Assembly (NCBI GenBank): GCA_023264995.1
Contig: JAHFUR010000007.1
Location: 1-64,000 of the forward strand
DNA length: 64,000 nt
Reading direction: 5' to 3'
Origin: Acidimicrobiia bacterium
Lineage (GTDB): Bacteria > Actinomycetota > Acidimicrobiia > Acidimicrobiales > AC-14
Position 1 is the stretch's first letter. The number at the start of each line of letters is the position of its first letter. The translations under genes were made by a program, and so were the position numbers. The notes below the pieces were generated by a model. That model was not told the origin of the DNA, did no database searches, and was given only the letters and a program-made list of their open reading frames with translations. Shown one piece after another: positions 1-6,960 of this stretch.

Positions 1-417
1 GTCGAGCATGGCCGCGGTCACGCCGGCGACGTCGCCGGCGGCCACGAAGCCGGGGAGCAGGTCGAGCGCGGCCACGCCGGCGGCGTCGGTGGCGGTGGTC
101 ACGACGGGCGTGGCGCCGAGGGCGGCGGCCACCGACCGGGCCAGGGCGTTGGCCCCGCCGGCGTGGCCGCCGCACAGGGCGACGGCGAAGCGCCCGGCCT
201 CGTCCACACACACGACGGCCGGGTCGGTGGCCTTGTCGGCCAACAGGGGAGCGACGATGCGGACGGCGGCGCCGGCGGCGAGGAAGAGGACGAAGCCGTC
301 GACCCCGGCCCAGCGTCGGGGGACGACCTCGCCGGCCGGCCCCGCGGCGTGCTCGTACGGCAGGCGGTCGGCCAGCGCGGCGCCGGCAGCGGTCACGGAC
401 ACGGACAGGACCTTCAC
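1..417 (-). CDS. cbiG: cobalt-precorrin-5A hydrolase CbiG, N-terminal part (runs off the window)
   Basis: This is the first ~139 residues of a gene that continues past base 1; it is missing from the ORF track because it is open-ended. CbiG opens the delta-lactone of cobalt-precorrin-5A and releases acetaldehyde, a step of the cobalt-early (anaerobic) corrin route. Visible family motifs are 'VRIVAPLLADKATDPAVV' followed by a Gly-rich 'CGGHAGGAN' segment and 'VVTTATDAAG'. The GTG start (417-415) overlaps the TGA stop of cbiET as GTGA, so translation is probably coupled. Whether it is fused to CbiH, as in some actinobacteria, cannot be seen here. The family assignment is firm. Confidence 0.88.
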   Translation of the reverse strand, partial: MKVLSVSVTAAGAALADRLPYEHAAGPAGEVVPRRWAGVDGFVLFLAAGAAVRIVAPLLADKATDPAVVCVDEAGRFAVALCGGHAGGANALARSVAAALGATPVVTTATDAAGVAALDLLPGFVAAGDVAGVTAAMLD

Positions 418-1556
418 TCGGCCGGGCCCCAGGCCACGAACACCGGGTTCTCGGCGGCCAAGCGCACGCCACCGTCGGGCAGCACCGCACCGCGGGACAC
501 GCCGACCTGCACCAGGTGGCCGAGCCGGGCCGCGGCCGCCGCCGCCCGGTCGAGGGCGGCGAAGCAGGCCACGGCCCGGCCGCCGGGTGCCAGGCGGGCC
601 ATCACGGCGTCGAGGACATCGAGCCCGCCGCCCCCCACGAAGGCCCGGTCGGGGTCGGGCAGGCCGGCCAGCGTCGCCGGCGCCTCGCCGACGGCGACCT
701 CCACCGCCACGCCGTGGTCGGCGGCATTGGCCCGGATCCGCTCGGCCTGCTCCCCGTCGCGCTCGACGGCGACGACCCGCAGGCCCGGGCACAGCCGCGC
801 GCATTCGATGGCCACGCTCCCGCTCCCGGCGCCGACGTCCCAGAGCACGCCGGCCGGCGGCAGGGCGAGCTTGCCCAGGGCGACGGCCCGGACCTCGGCC
901 TTGGTGATCATGCCATCGCGATGGGCGAACTCGCCGTCGGGCAGGCCCCACGCCAGCGCCGGCCGGTCGGCCACCTCGGCGTCGAGCAGCACGACGACCG
1001 ACAGCGGGTCCCAGGTGCCGCCGGCCAGGCCGGCGAGGTCGACGCTGGTCACGGCCTCCCGGGCCAGGCCGAGGCGGCTGCAGACGACCGCTCGGCGGTG
1101 CCGGGCGCCAAGGGTGAGCAGTTCCTTGCCCAGGGCCTCCGGCGGGGCGTCCGGCGACGTCAACACGGCGGCTTTGCCCGCCGCGGCGGCCATCCGGGCC
1201 GCAGCCGGCAAGGGCCGGCCATGGGCCGACACAACGACGGCGTCGTCCCACGGCAGGCCCAGCCGGGCGAAGGCCAGCGCCACCGAGGAGACCGCCGGCT
1301 GCACGTCGAGCGCCTCTGGCCCGAACCGCTCGGCCAGGGCGCGCACGATCCCGAAGAAGCCGGGGTCGCCGGACGCCAGCACGCACACGCGGCCGGGCTC
1401 GGCGGCGATGGCGTCCAGCACCGGCCCGAGGTCGCCGCCGATGACCAGGTGCCGGCCGGGGGCCCCTTCGAGGTGCCGGCGCCCGCCCACGACCAGGTCG
1501 GTGCCGGCTGGCACCACGCCGGGCATCCCCACGACCACGATCGGCCCCTCAGGCAC
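414..1556 (-). CDS. cbiET: precorrin-6Y / cobalt-precorrin-7 methyltransferase-decarboxylase, CbiE-CbiT fusion (CobL type)
   Basis: About 380 residues. Residues ~1-190 are a CbiE-type tetrapyrrole methylase (C5 methylation) and the C-terminal half is the CbiT Rossmann methyltransferase (C15 methylation and C12 decarboxylation), with 'TKAEVRAVALGKL' and the SAM loop 'LWDVGAGSGSVAIE'. The ORF track starts at 1736, but that extension lies inside cbiD. I place the start at GTG 1556, 8 nt inside the end of cbiD, giving 'VPEGPIVVVGMPG'. The N-terminal SAM loop looks about a dozen residues shorter than usual: 'GMPGVVPAGTDLVVGGRRH' passes almost directly to the conserved GGRRHL. It belongs to the cobI-cobM-cbiD-cbiET-cbiG operon. 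Confidence 0.9.
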   Translation of the reverse strand: MPEGPIVVVGMPGVVPAGTDLVVGGRRHLEGAPGRHLVIGGDLGPVLDAIAAEPGRVCVLASGDPGFFGIVRALAERFGPEALDVQPAVSSVALAFARLGLPWDDAVVVSAHGRPLPAAARMAAAAGKAAVLTSPDAPPEALGKELLTLGARHRRAVVCSRLGLAREAVTSVDLAGLAGGTWDPLSVVVLLDAEVADRPALAWGLPDGEFAHRDGMITKAEVRAVALGKLALPPAGVLWDVGAGSGSVAIECARLCPGLRVVAVERDGEQAERIRANAADHGVAVEVAVGEAPATLAGLPDPDRAFVGGGGLDVLDAVMARLAPGGRAVACFAALDRAAAAAARLGHLVQVGVSRGAVLPDGGVRLAAENPVFVAWGPAE

Positions 1557-2607
1557 GGGCCACCACCACGTCGCCCTCGAAGTCGACCATGACCACCTCG
1601 GTGTCGACGGCACCTCCGGTGTGGGCCTCGCAGGCGGTCCGGGCCAGGGCGCACACACGGGCCAGGGGAGCCATGTCGCCCTGGGCGACGCAGGTCTCGA
1701 AAAAGTGGCGGGCCGTGGCCGTGGCCGTCGCCGCACCGATCACCTCGGCCGAGGCGCCGGTGTCACGGGCGACGGCGGCCAGCAGCTCCCCGTCGACCTG
1801 TGACCGGTGGAAATGGGTCATCATCACGCCGGCGGCCAGCTTGGTGATCTTCCCGGCCATGGCCACCAGCATGACGTGGTGGATCCCGTCTGCCGCGGCC
1901 CGCCGCAGCGCCGTGCCCGTGAAGTCGCCCACCTCCACGAAGCAGACGTCGGGGAGGTCGGGCCGCAGGCGCATCGCCGCCCGCTCCGACCGGCTGCCGG
2001 TGGCCAGCACCACCACTGACTCGCCCTGGGCGGCGGCGACGTCGATCTGTTGGGTGACCGACGCCCGGTAGGCGGCCGTCGAGAAGGGCCGGACGATCCC
2101 GGTGGTGCCGAGGATCGAGATGCCGCCGACGATGCCGAGCCGGGCGTTCGACGTGCGGGCGGCCATCTCGGCGCCGCCGGGCACCGAGAACGTGACGGCC
2201 AGCGGCGCGCCGGTGACCTCGGCCAGGGCGGCGGCGATCATGCGCCGGGGGACGGGGTTGATGGCGGGGGTACCGACGGCCAGGCCGAGCCCCGGCTTGG
2301 TGACGGTGCCCACGCCGGCGCCGGCGGCGAGCGAGGCGAAAGGTGCCTCCGCCACCTCGGCAGTGACCCGGGCCCCATCCGTGCAGTCGGGGTCGTCGCC
2401 GGCGTCCTTGACGACGGCGCACCGGGTCGGCGACTCGGCCTCGACGGCGAAGGTGACCCGCCGGCCGCCGGGCAGGGCGACCTCGACGTCGGCCGGGACG
2501 GCTCCCGTGACCAGGCCGATGGCCGCCGCCTTGGCCGCGGCGCTGGCGCACGTACCGGTGGTCCAGCCCGTCCGCAGGCCGGCGCGGCCCGTCGTGGCCC
2601 CACTCAT
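1549..2607 (-). CDS. cbiD: cobalt-precorrin-5B C1-methyltransferase CbiD
   Basis: 352 residues from ATG 2607. CbiD methylates C1 of cobalt-precorrin-5B after CbiG action and is a marker of the anaerobic, cobalt-early pathway. The N-terminal signature 'LRTGWTTGTCASAAAKAA', 'TKPGLGLAVG.PAINP' and 'GTTGIVRPFS' are clear. The ORF track begins at GTG 2628, but a GGGAGG sits 5 nt before ATG 2607, so I prefer the shorter form. That SD lies in a 26-bp sequence also present at the end of cobM (see repeat). The 3' end overlaps cbiET by 8 nt (GTGCCTGA). Confidence 0.92.
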   Translation of the reverse strand: MSGATTGRAGLRTGWTTGTCASAAAKAAAIGLVTGAVPADVEVALPGGRRVTFAVEAESPTRCAVVKDAGDDPDCTDGARVTAEVAEAPFASLAAGAGVGTVTKPGLGLAVGTPAINPVPRRMIAAALAEVTGAPLAVTFSVPGGAEMAARTSNARLGIVGGISILGTTGIVRPFSTAAYRASVTQQIDVAAAQGESVVVLATGSRSERAAMRLRPDLPDVCFVEVGDFTGTALRRAAADGIHHVMLVAMAGKITKLAAGVMMTHFHRSQVDGELLAAVARDTGASAEVIGAATATATARHFFETCVAQGDMAPLARVCALARTACEAHTGGAVDTEVVMVDFEGDVVVARA

Positions 2608-2701
2608 GCCGCCTCCCGGGCGGCTCACGCCGGCACGCTCCCAGCGGGATCCTGCCGGCGTGATTGCTGGCCGGAGCCGCCTCCCGGGCGGCTCACGCCG
2701 G
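2608..2701. repeat. 26-bp direct repeat pair containing a GCCGCC/GGCGGC hairpin, between cobM and cbiD
   Basis: Two identical 26-bp copies lie at 2608-2633 and 2676-2701, 68 bp apart. Each contains the inverted repeat gccgcctcccgggcggc. One copy spans the cobM stop codon, and the other spans the GTG and SD just before the cbiD ATG. The arrangement looks like a tandem duplication of the original cobM-cbiD junction that inserted 68 bp into an otherwise overlapping operon. The hairpin could mask or expose the cbiD SD (inference). Confidence 0.75.
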
Positions 2702-3484
2702 CCGACCGGCGGTCGTGCCCGGCGCCGACCGGCGGCGGAACCCGTGGGCGAAGTCGGGGGAGTACAGGTGGCTCCGGCCGCCGGCGCCGGCCAGGGCCGG
2801 GCCGACCAGCACGAGGACCGTGGTCTTGACGCCGAGGGCGGCGAGGTCAGCGGCCAGCTCGCCGACCGTGGTCATCACGACCTGCTCGTCGGGCCACGAC
2901 GCCCGCACGACGATGGCCGCCGGCGTGGCGGCGCCGTAGCCGCTGCCCGGGGCCAGCAGCTCGGCCGCCAGCTCGACCGGGCGGGCGGCGGACAGGAACA
3001 CGGCCATGGTGGTCCCGTGGGTGGCGAAGCCGGCCACCGACTCGCCGGCGGGCATCGACGCCGAGGTCCGCCCGGCCAGGCGGGTCAGCACCACGCTCTG
3101 GGCCACGCCGGGCTGGGTCAGCTCCCGGCCCACGGCGGCGGCCGCCGCGGCCAGGGAGCTCACGCCGGGCACGATCTCGAACGTCCGCTCGTTGGCGAGG
3201 CACCAGTCGATCTGCTCGCCGATGGCGCCGTAGATCGACGGGTCGCCGGAGTGGAGGCGCACGATGGCCACATCGTCGGGCTGGCCGGCGTAGACGGCCA
3301 GTACGTCCTCCAGGGTCATGGTGGCCGAGTCGTGGACGACCGCCCCGGGCCGGGCGTGGACGAGCACGGCGTCGGGCACGAGCGACGACGCCCACACGAC
3401 CACGTCGGCGCCGGCCAGGCGGTCGCGCCCCCGCAGGGTAATGAGGTCGGGCGCCCCGGGGCCGGCGCCGACGAAGCTGATCAC
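2693..3484 (-). CDS. cobM: precorrin-4 C11-methyltransferase CobM/CbiF
   Basis: 263 residues from a GTG start. It transfers a methyl group from SAM to C11 of (cobalt-)precorrin-4. The SUMT-family signatures are plain: 'ISFVGAGPGAPDLITLRG' at the N-terminus, 'VRLHSGDPSIYGAIGEQI' near residue 80 and 'EIVPGVSSL' near residue 110. Length is normal for the family. The start codon overlaps the cobI stop (GTGA-type junction at 3481-3484). An 85-bp gap with a direct repeat separates it from cbiD. CobM and CbiF cannot be told apart by sequence, but the neighbouring cbiD and cbiG favour the cobalt-bound substrate. Confidence 0.92.
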   Translation of the reverse strand: MISFVGAGPGAPDLITLRGRDRLAGADVVVWASSLVPDAVLVHARPGAVVHDSATMTLEDVLAVYAGQPDDVAIVRLHSGDPSIYGAIGEQIDWCLANERTFEIVPGVSSLAAAAAAVGRELTQPGVAQSVVLTRLAGRTSASMPAGESVAGFATHGTTMAVFLSAARPVELAAELLAPGSGYGAATPAAIVVRASWPDEQVVMTTVGELAADLAALGVKTTVLVLVGPALAGAGGRSHLYSPDFAHGFRRRSAPGTTAGRPA

Positions 3485-4197
3485 CCGGCCCGTCCGGTGG
3501 GCGGGACGATCACGGTGGCCAGGTAGGCCGCCGGGCCGTCGGCGGCGTCGGCCACCGCCACCACCCGTTCACCGGGCAGCCCCATCAGCTCGCCGACGAC
3601 CGCCCCGTCGAGCCGGCCGGCCGCAGCCAGCTCCGCCGCCATCGCCGGCAGGTGGCGACCGCCCTTGTAGACGACGACCGCCTGCGTGGGGTCGGCGAGC
3701 GCACCGATGAGGGCGCCCGGCCCGTCCAGCGCGGTGATCAGGGCCAGCCGCTCGGTGTTCTGGAGCACGACCGTGCCCGACCGGGCGGCCAGTTCCTGGA
3801 ACGCCATGATCCCGGGGACCGTCTCGATGACGGCCCCGGGCCGGAGCTCCCGCACGCGCGCCGCGACGGAGGAGAAGGTGCTGTAGATGTTGGGGTCGCC
3901 CAGGGTGACGAACGCCAGGCGCTGGCCGGCGTCGAGGCCGGCGACCACCGTCGCCGCGGCATCGTCGATGGACGCGCCGGCATCGCCCATGGCGAACAGC
4001 AGCCGCTCGACGCGGCTGCCCGGGCACGCCTGGCGGACGATGGACTCAGCCCGGCCGACAGCATCGAGCGCGGACGAGGGGGCGAGCACCCGGTCGGCCT
4101 CCCGGAGGGCCCGGATGCCGCGGACGGTCAACAGCTCCGGGTCGCCCGGCCCGACGCCCACCCCGATCAACGCGCTGCTCGCAGCCGGCTCGGTCAT
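3481..4197 (-). CDS. cobI: precorrin-2 C20-methyltransferase CobI/CbiL
   Basis: 238 residues from ATG 4197 ('MTEPAASSALIGVGVGPGDPELLT'). It methylates C20 of (cobalt-)precorrin-2, the first committed corrin step. Family motifs are 'GVGVGPGDPELLTVRGIRAL', 'FVTLGDPNIYSTF' and 'ETVPGIMAFQELAA'. The ORF track extends to 4371, but that extension translates the riboswitch leader, so it is rejected. It is the first gene of the minus-strand cobalamin operon and lies directly below the riboswitch, which places the whole operon under B12 feedback control. Confidence 0.92.
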   Translation of the reverse strand: MTEPAASSALIGVGVGPGDPELLTVRGIRALREADRVLAPSSALDAVGRAESIVRQACPGSRVERLLFAMGDAGASIDDAAATVVAGLDAGQRLAFVTLGDPNIYSTFSSVAARVRELRPGAVIETVPGIMAFQELAARSGTVVLQNTERLALITALDGPGALIGALADPTQAVVVYKGGRHLPAMAAELAAAGRLDGAVVGELMGLPGERVVAVADAADGPAAYLATVIVPPTGRAG

Positions 4198-4224
4198 TCG
4201 GCCCTCAGGCATGCGGACGGTCCA

Positions 4225-4345
4225 CCTGGCAGGACGACCTCTGGCTCCCTCTCGGTCACAGTGGCACTGGCCGCACCGGACTCGCACCGGCTCGTCGACC
4301 CGACAGACGCCGCGACTGTACCCGGCGATGTAGCACCTGGGCCCC
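4225..4345 (-). promoter_or_regulatory. cobalamin riboswitch upstream of cobI
   Basis: On the minus strand the leader contains the conserved core GGTGCGAGTCCGGTGCGG followed by GCCACTGTGACCG, then a B12-box-like stretch AGCCAGAGGTCGTCCTGCC. This order matches the AdoCbl riboswitch core and B12 box. The B12 box departs from the classical AGCCAGGAGACC, and the 5' half lacks the usual AGGGAA segment, so it may be a short or variant class. Boundaries are approximate. It ends about 30 nt before the cobI ATG, close enough to act on translation initiation. Confidence 0.8.
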
Positions 4346-4499
4346 AGCGGTGCTCTTGTCGGTGCACGCACCCAGCCATTCGGCCTGAACGGCGGATGGC
4401 GGGGCCCGGAGCGCCCACCTCCGTTCCCGCCACGTCCCGAAGGGCGGGCCCGCGGCCCGGACCGCCGACCTCGGTCGGTGTGCCCGGGCCCCGGCGGGC

Positions 4500-4916
4500 T
4501 CAGCCGAGCTTCAGCTTGACCATGGGGCTCTCCCGGCGCACGGCTTTCCCGGCCGCCGGCGGCGCTGGCCGCAGAGTGACGAGCGCCCGGATCTCGTCGG
4601 GGTTGGGGATGGCGTTCATGTCCTCGTTGAGGTCGAGGGCCCGGAACGACTTCGTGAAATGGCGCGCCGACGTCTCCGACGCCCCGGGCGTCACGTCCTT
4701 GTTGAACATCGGGGTCATGAACTCGAGGGTGTCGTCGCCGCCGGCCGCCGGCGGGTCGTTGGCATTGGTGTCGTCACCGATGAGGCGGCATTCCTCCTCG
4801 TAGGCCTGCTGCTTCTTCACGTCGGTCTTGCTGAACAGGATGTTGTAGGTCACGTCCGCCGTCGCCGTGTCACCCGTGATCTTCACGGTGAGCTTGATCG
4901 GGCCGATCCTCGCCAT
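4500..4916 (-). CDS. hypothetical protein, 138 aa
   Basis: The gene encodes 138 residues beginning 'MARIGPIKLTVKITGDTATADVTYNIL'. The start ATG has a GGAGG-type SD (GGGAGGCAGC before ATG). The N-terminal third looks like alternating beta strands, the middle is acidic ('DDTNANDPPAAGGDD') and the C-terminus is basic. There is no signal peptide, no membrane segment and no motif I recognise. It lies 60 bp downstream of the dppC-like gene on the same strand, so it may be the last gene of the subtilase-transporter run. Function unknown. Confidence 0.6.
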   Translation of the reverse strand: MARIGPIKLTVKITGDTATADVTYNILFSKTDVKKQQAYEEECRLIGDDTNANDPPAAGGDDTLEFMTPMFNKDVTPGASETSARHFTKSFRALDLNEDMNAIPNPDEIRALVTLRPAPPAAGKAVRRESPMVKLKLG

Positions 4917-4976
4917 GCTGCCTCCCCGCCTCTGGCCGGCGCCCGCCAGTTCGGCGCCGGCGGTCCGTGCGGGAAT

Positions 4977-5933
4977 CTAGCGTCTTGGCCGGGAGCTGGC
5001 GCCGTCGCCGCGTCGCACCGACCCAGGGTGTCGCGGGTCGGCGATGTCGCGCAGGCCGTTGCCGACCAGGTTGACCGCGAGCACCGTGAGCAGGATGGCG
5101 AGGCCCGGGAAGTAGATGAGGTACGCCGTCGACGTGCCGCTCGACCCTTTGAACCCGGCGAGCATCTTCCCCCACGACGGTGTCGGCGCCGGGAGCCCGA
5201 AATCGAGGAAGGCGAGCGCGGACTCGGCGAGGATGGCACCGCCCACCACGAGCGTGGCGTACACCGTGATCGTCCCCACCACGTTGGGCAGGAGGTGGCG
5301 GGTGACGACCCGCCACGCCGACGCGCCGGTGGCCCGGGCCGCCTCGACGAACTCGCGCTGGCGAAGCGAGAGGATCTCGGCCCGGACGACGCGAGCGATG
5401 GTCGGCCACGATGACAGCGACAGGACGACGACGATCACTCCGGTCGACTCCCCGAGGCCGTGCTGGGCGATCATGAGCACGGCGAGGCCAGGGATGACCA
5501 GTAACAGGTCGGTGCACCGCATCAGGGCCTCGTCGACCCAGCCGCCGAACCACCCGGCCGTGGTGCCGACCGCCGTCCCGATGGCAGTGGCCGCGGCGGC
5601 GACGGAGATGCCGATGAGGAGCGAGACGCGCCCACCCCACAGGATGCGGGTGAAGACGTCGCGCCCGAGGTCGTCGGTGCCGAACCAGTGTTGCGAGGAT
5701 GGCGGCTGGAAACGTTGCGCGAGCTGGGCTCGATCGAGGAGCGGGTCCACGGGATAGGGCGCGAGCACGGGGGCCAAGAGGGCGCCGAGGGCGAGCACCA
5801 GCAGCACTGTGGCACCAACGACGGCCAGCCGATGGTGGGTCAGCCGCTTCCATGCCGGCTCGCCAGGCTTGAGCGGCCGGGCGGCCCTGTCCTCACCGTC
5901 GGCGGTGAGCGCCCCGCTGTCGACGATCGTCAT
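4977..5933 (-). CDS. peptide/nickel-type ABC transporter permease, DppC/OppC family
   Basis: 318 residues: a cytoplasmic N-terminal tail, a first membrane helix near residues 35-60 ('LAVVGATVLLVLALGALLAP'), then the BPD_transp_1 domain with about five more helices. The OppC N-terminal feature 'HWFGTDDLGRDVFTRILWGGRVSL' and the EAA loop 'EFVEAARATGASAWRVVTRH' are clear. It would form the inner-membrane channel with the DppB-like protein, whose stop lies 3 bp upstream. No ATP-binding subunit is encoded next to it. Substrate is unknown; di- or oligopeptides are the family default. Confidence 0.9.
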   Translation of the reverse strand: MTIVDSGALTADGEDRAARPLKPGEPAWKRLTHHRLAVVGATVLLVLALGALLAPVLAPYPVDPLLDRAQLAQRFQPPSSQHWFGTDDLGRDVFTRILWGGRVSLLIGISVAAAATAIGTAVGTTAGWFGGWVDEALMRCTDLLLVIPGLAVLMIAQHGLGESTGVIVVVLSLSSWPTIARVVRAEILSLRQREFVEAARATGASAWRVVTRHLLPNVVGTITVYATLVVGGAILAESALAFLDFGLPAPTPSWGKMLAGFKGSSGTSTAYLIYFPGLAILLTVLAVNLVGNGLRDIADPRHPGSVRRGDGASSRPRR

Positions 5934-5936
5934 GGC

Positions 5937-6923
5937 TCAGGACCGAGCCCGGGGGTCGAGTACCCCGTTGAGGATGTCGGCGAGCAGGTTGAGGCCGAGG
6001 GCGAAGGTGGCGGCCACCATGAGCCACGCCAACAACATGTTCGTGTCCCCGTCCGAGAGGGCCTGGAGCAGGAGCTGGCCCATCCCCGGCCACGAGAAGA
6101 TCGCTTCCGTCACGATCACGCCACCGAAGAGCTGGCCGATCCCTACCGCGGACACGGTGGTGAAGGGGATCAGCGCGTTGCGCAAGACATGGCCGAGGAG
6201 GACCTGGCGTCGCGAGAGCCCCTTCGCCGTCGCCGCTTGCACGTAGGGAGCCGAGAGCGCGTCGATCATCGAGGCGCGGATGTAGCGGCTCCAGGCGGCG
6301 ACGAGGGGGAGGGACAGGGTCATGACAGGCAGCGCCAGGTGCCGGGCGTAGTCGAGAAGCCCCCCCGAGGGCGAGTGGAGGCCGACCGAGTAGAGGAGGG
6401 GGTGGTCAAGGTGGAGCGCGTGCCTGGGGAAGTAGATCAGGACCTCGATCGCCATCAATGCGAACCAGAACGACGGCATCGACAGGGCCACGAACGAGAG
6501 GCCCGAGAGCGCGTGATCTGCCGCCGAGTACTGGCGAGCACCCGAGACGACGCCCACGAGGATGGCCACAGCGACGGCGAGGACGATCCCGAAGGCGATG
6601 AGCTGCACGGTGTTCCAGAGACGCGACCGCACGTCGGCGGCGACGGGACGGTGCGATTCCAGGCTCTCGCCCCAGTCGCCATGGGCAACGCCTGCGAGCC
6701 AATGGCCGTACTGCGCGGCCAGCGGGCGGTGGAGCCCGAGCCGGTCCCTCTCGTCGGCCAGGAGACGGGCGGCGGCCTCCGGGTCGACGTCGCCGCGGTT
6801 GAGGCTGGCCCGGGTGACGGTGAGCGGGTCGGTTGTCACCCGGACGATGACGAAGCAGAGCGTCGAAGCCGCGAACAGGACCAGGACGGACCACGCAGTC
6901 CGTCGGGCCACGAGGCGGACCAT
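5937..6923 (-). CDS. peptide/nickel-type ABC transporter permease, DppB/OppB family
   Basis: 328 residues from ATG 6923 ('MVRLVARRTAWSVLVLFAAS'). The longer ORF to 7007 would overlap the upstream gene and adds nothing conserved. The N-terminal helix is followed by the long periplasmic loop typical of DppB and then five helices. The EAA-loop region 'AATAKGLSRRQVLLGHVLRN' and the following 'ALIPFTTVSAVGIGQLFGG' are characteristic. It lies 37 bp after the binding-protein gene and 3 bp before dppC. It pairs with the DppC-like permease to form the membrane pore. Confidence 0.9.
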   Translation of the reverse strand: MVRLVARRTAWSVLVLFAASTLCFVIVRVTTDPLTVTRASLNRGDVDPEAAARLLADERDRLGLHRPLAAQYGHWLAGVAHGDWGESLESHRPVAADVRSRLWNTVQLIAFGIVLAVAVAILVGVVSGARQYSAADHALSGLSFVALSMPSFWFALMAIEVLIYFPRHALHLDHPLLYSVGLHSPSGGLLDYARHLALPVMTLSLPLVAAWSRYIRASMIDALSAPYVQAATAKGLSRRQVLLGHVLRNALIPFTTVSAVGIGQLFGGVIVTEAIFSWPGMGQLLLQALSDGDTNMLLAWLMVAATFALGLNLLADILNGVLDPRARS

Positions 6924-6960
6924 ACGGGCCTCGGTCAGATGTGGGCGCTGGGCGGGGTGC

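Noticed and set aside
4198-4371. N-terminal extension of the cobI ORF
   Set aside because: It translates the cobalamin riboswitch; the conserved CobI start is at 4197.
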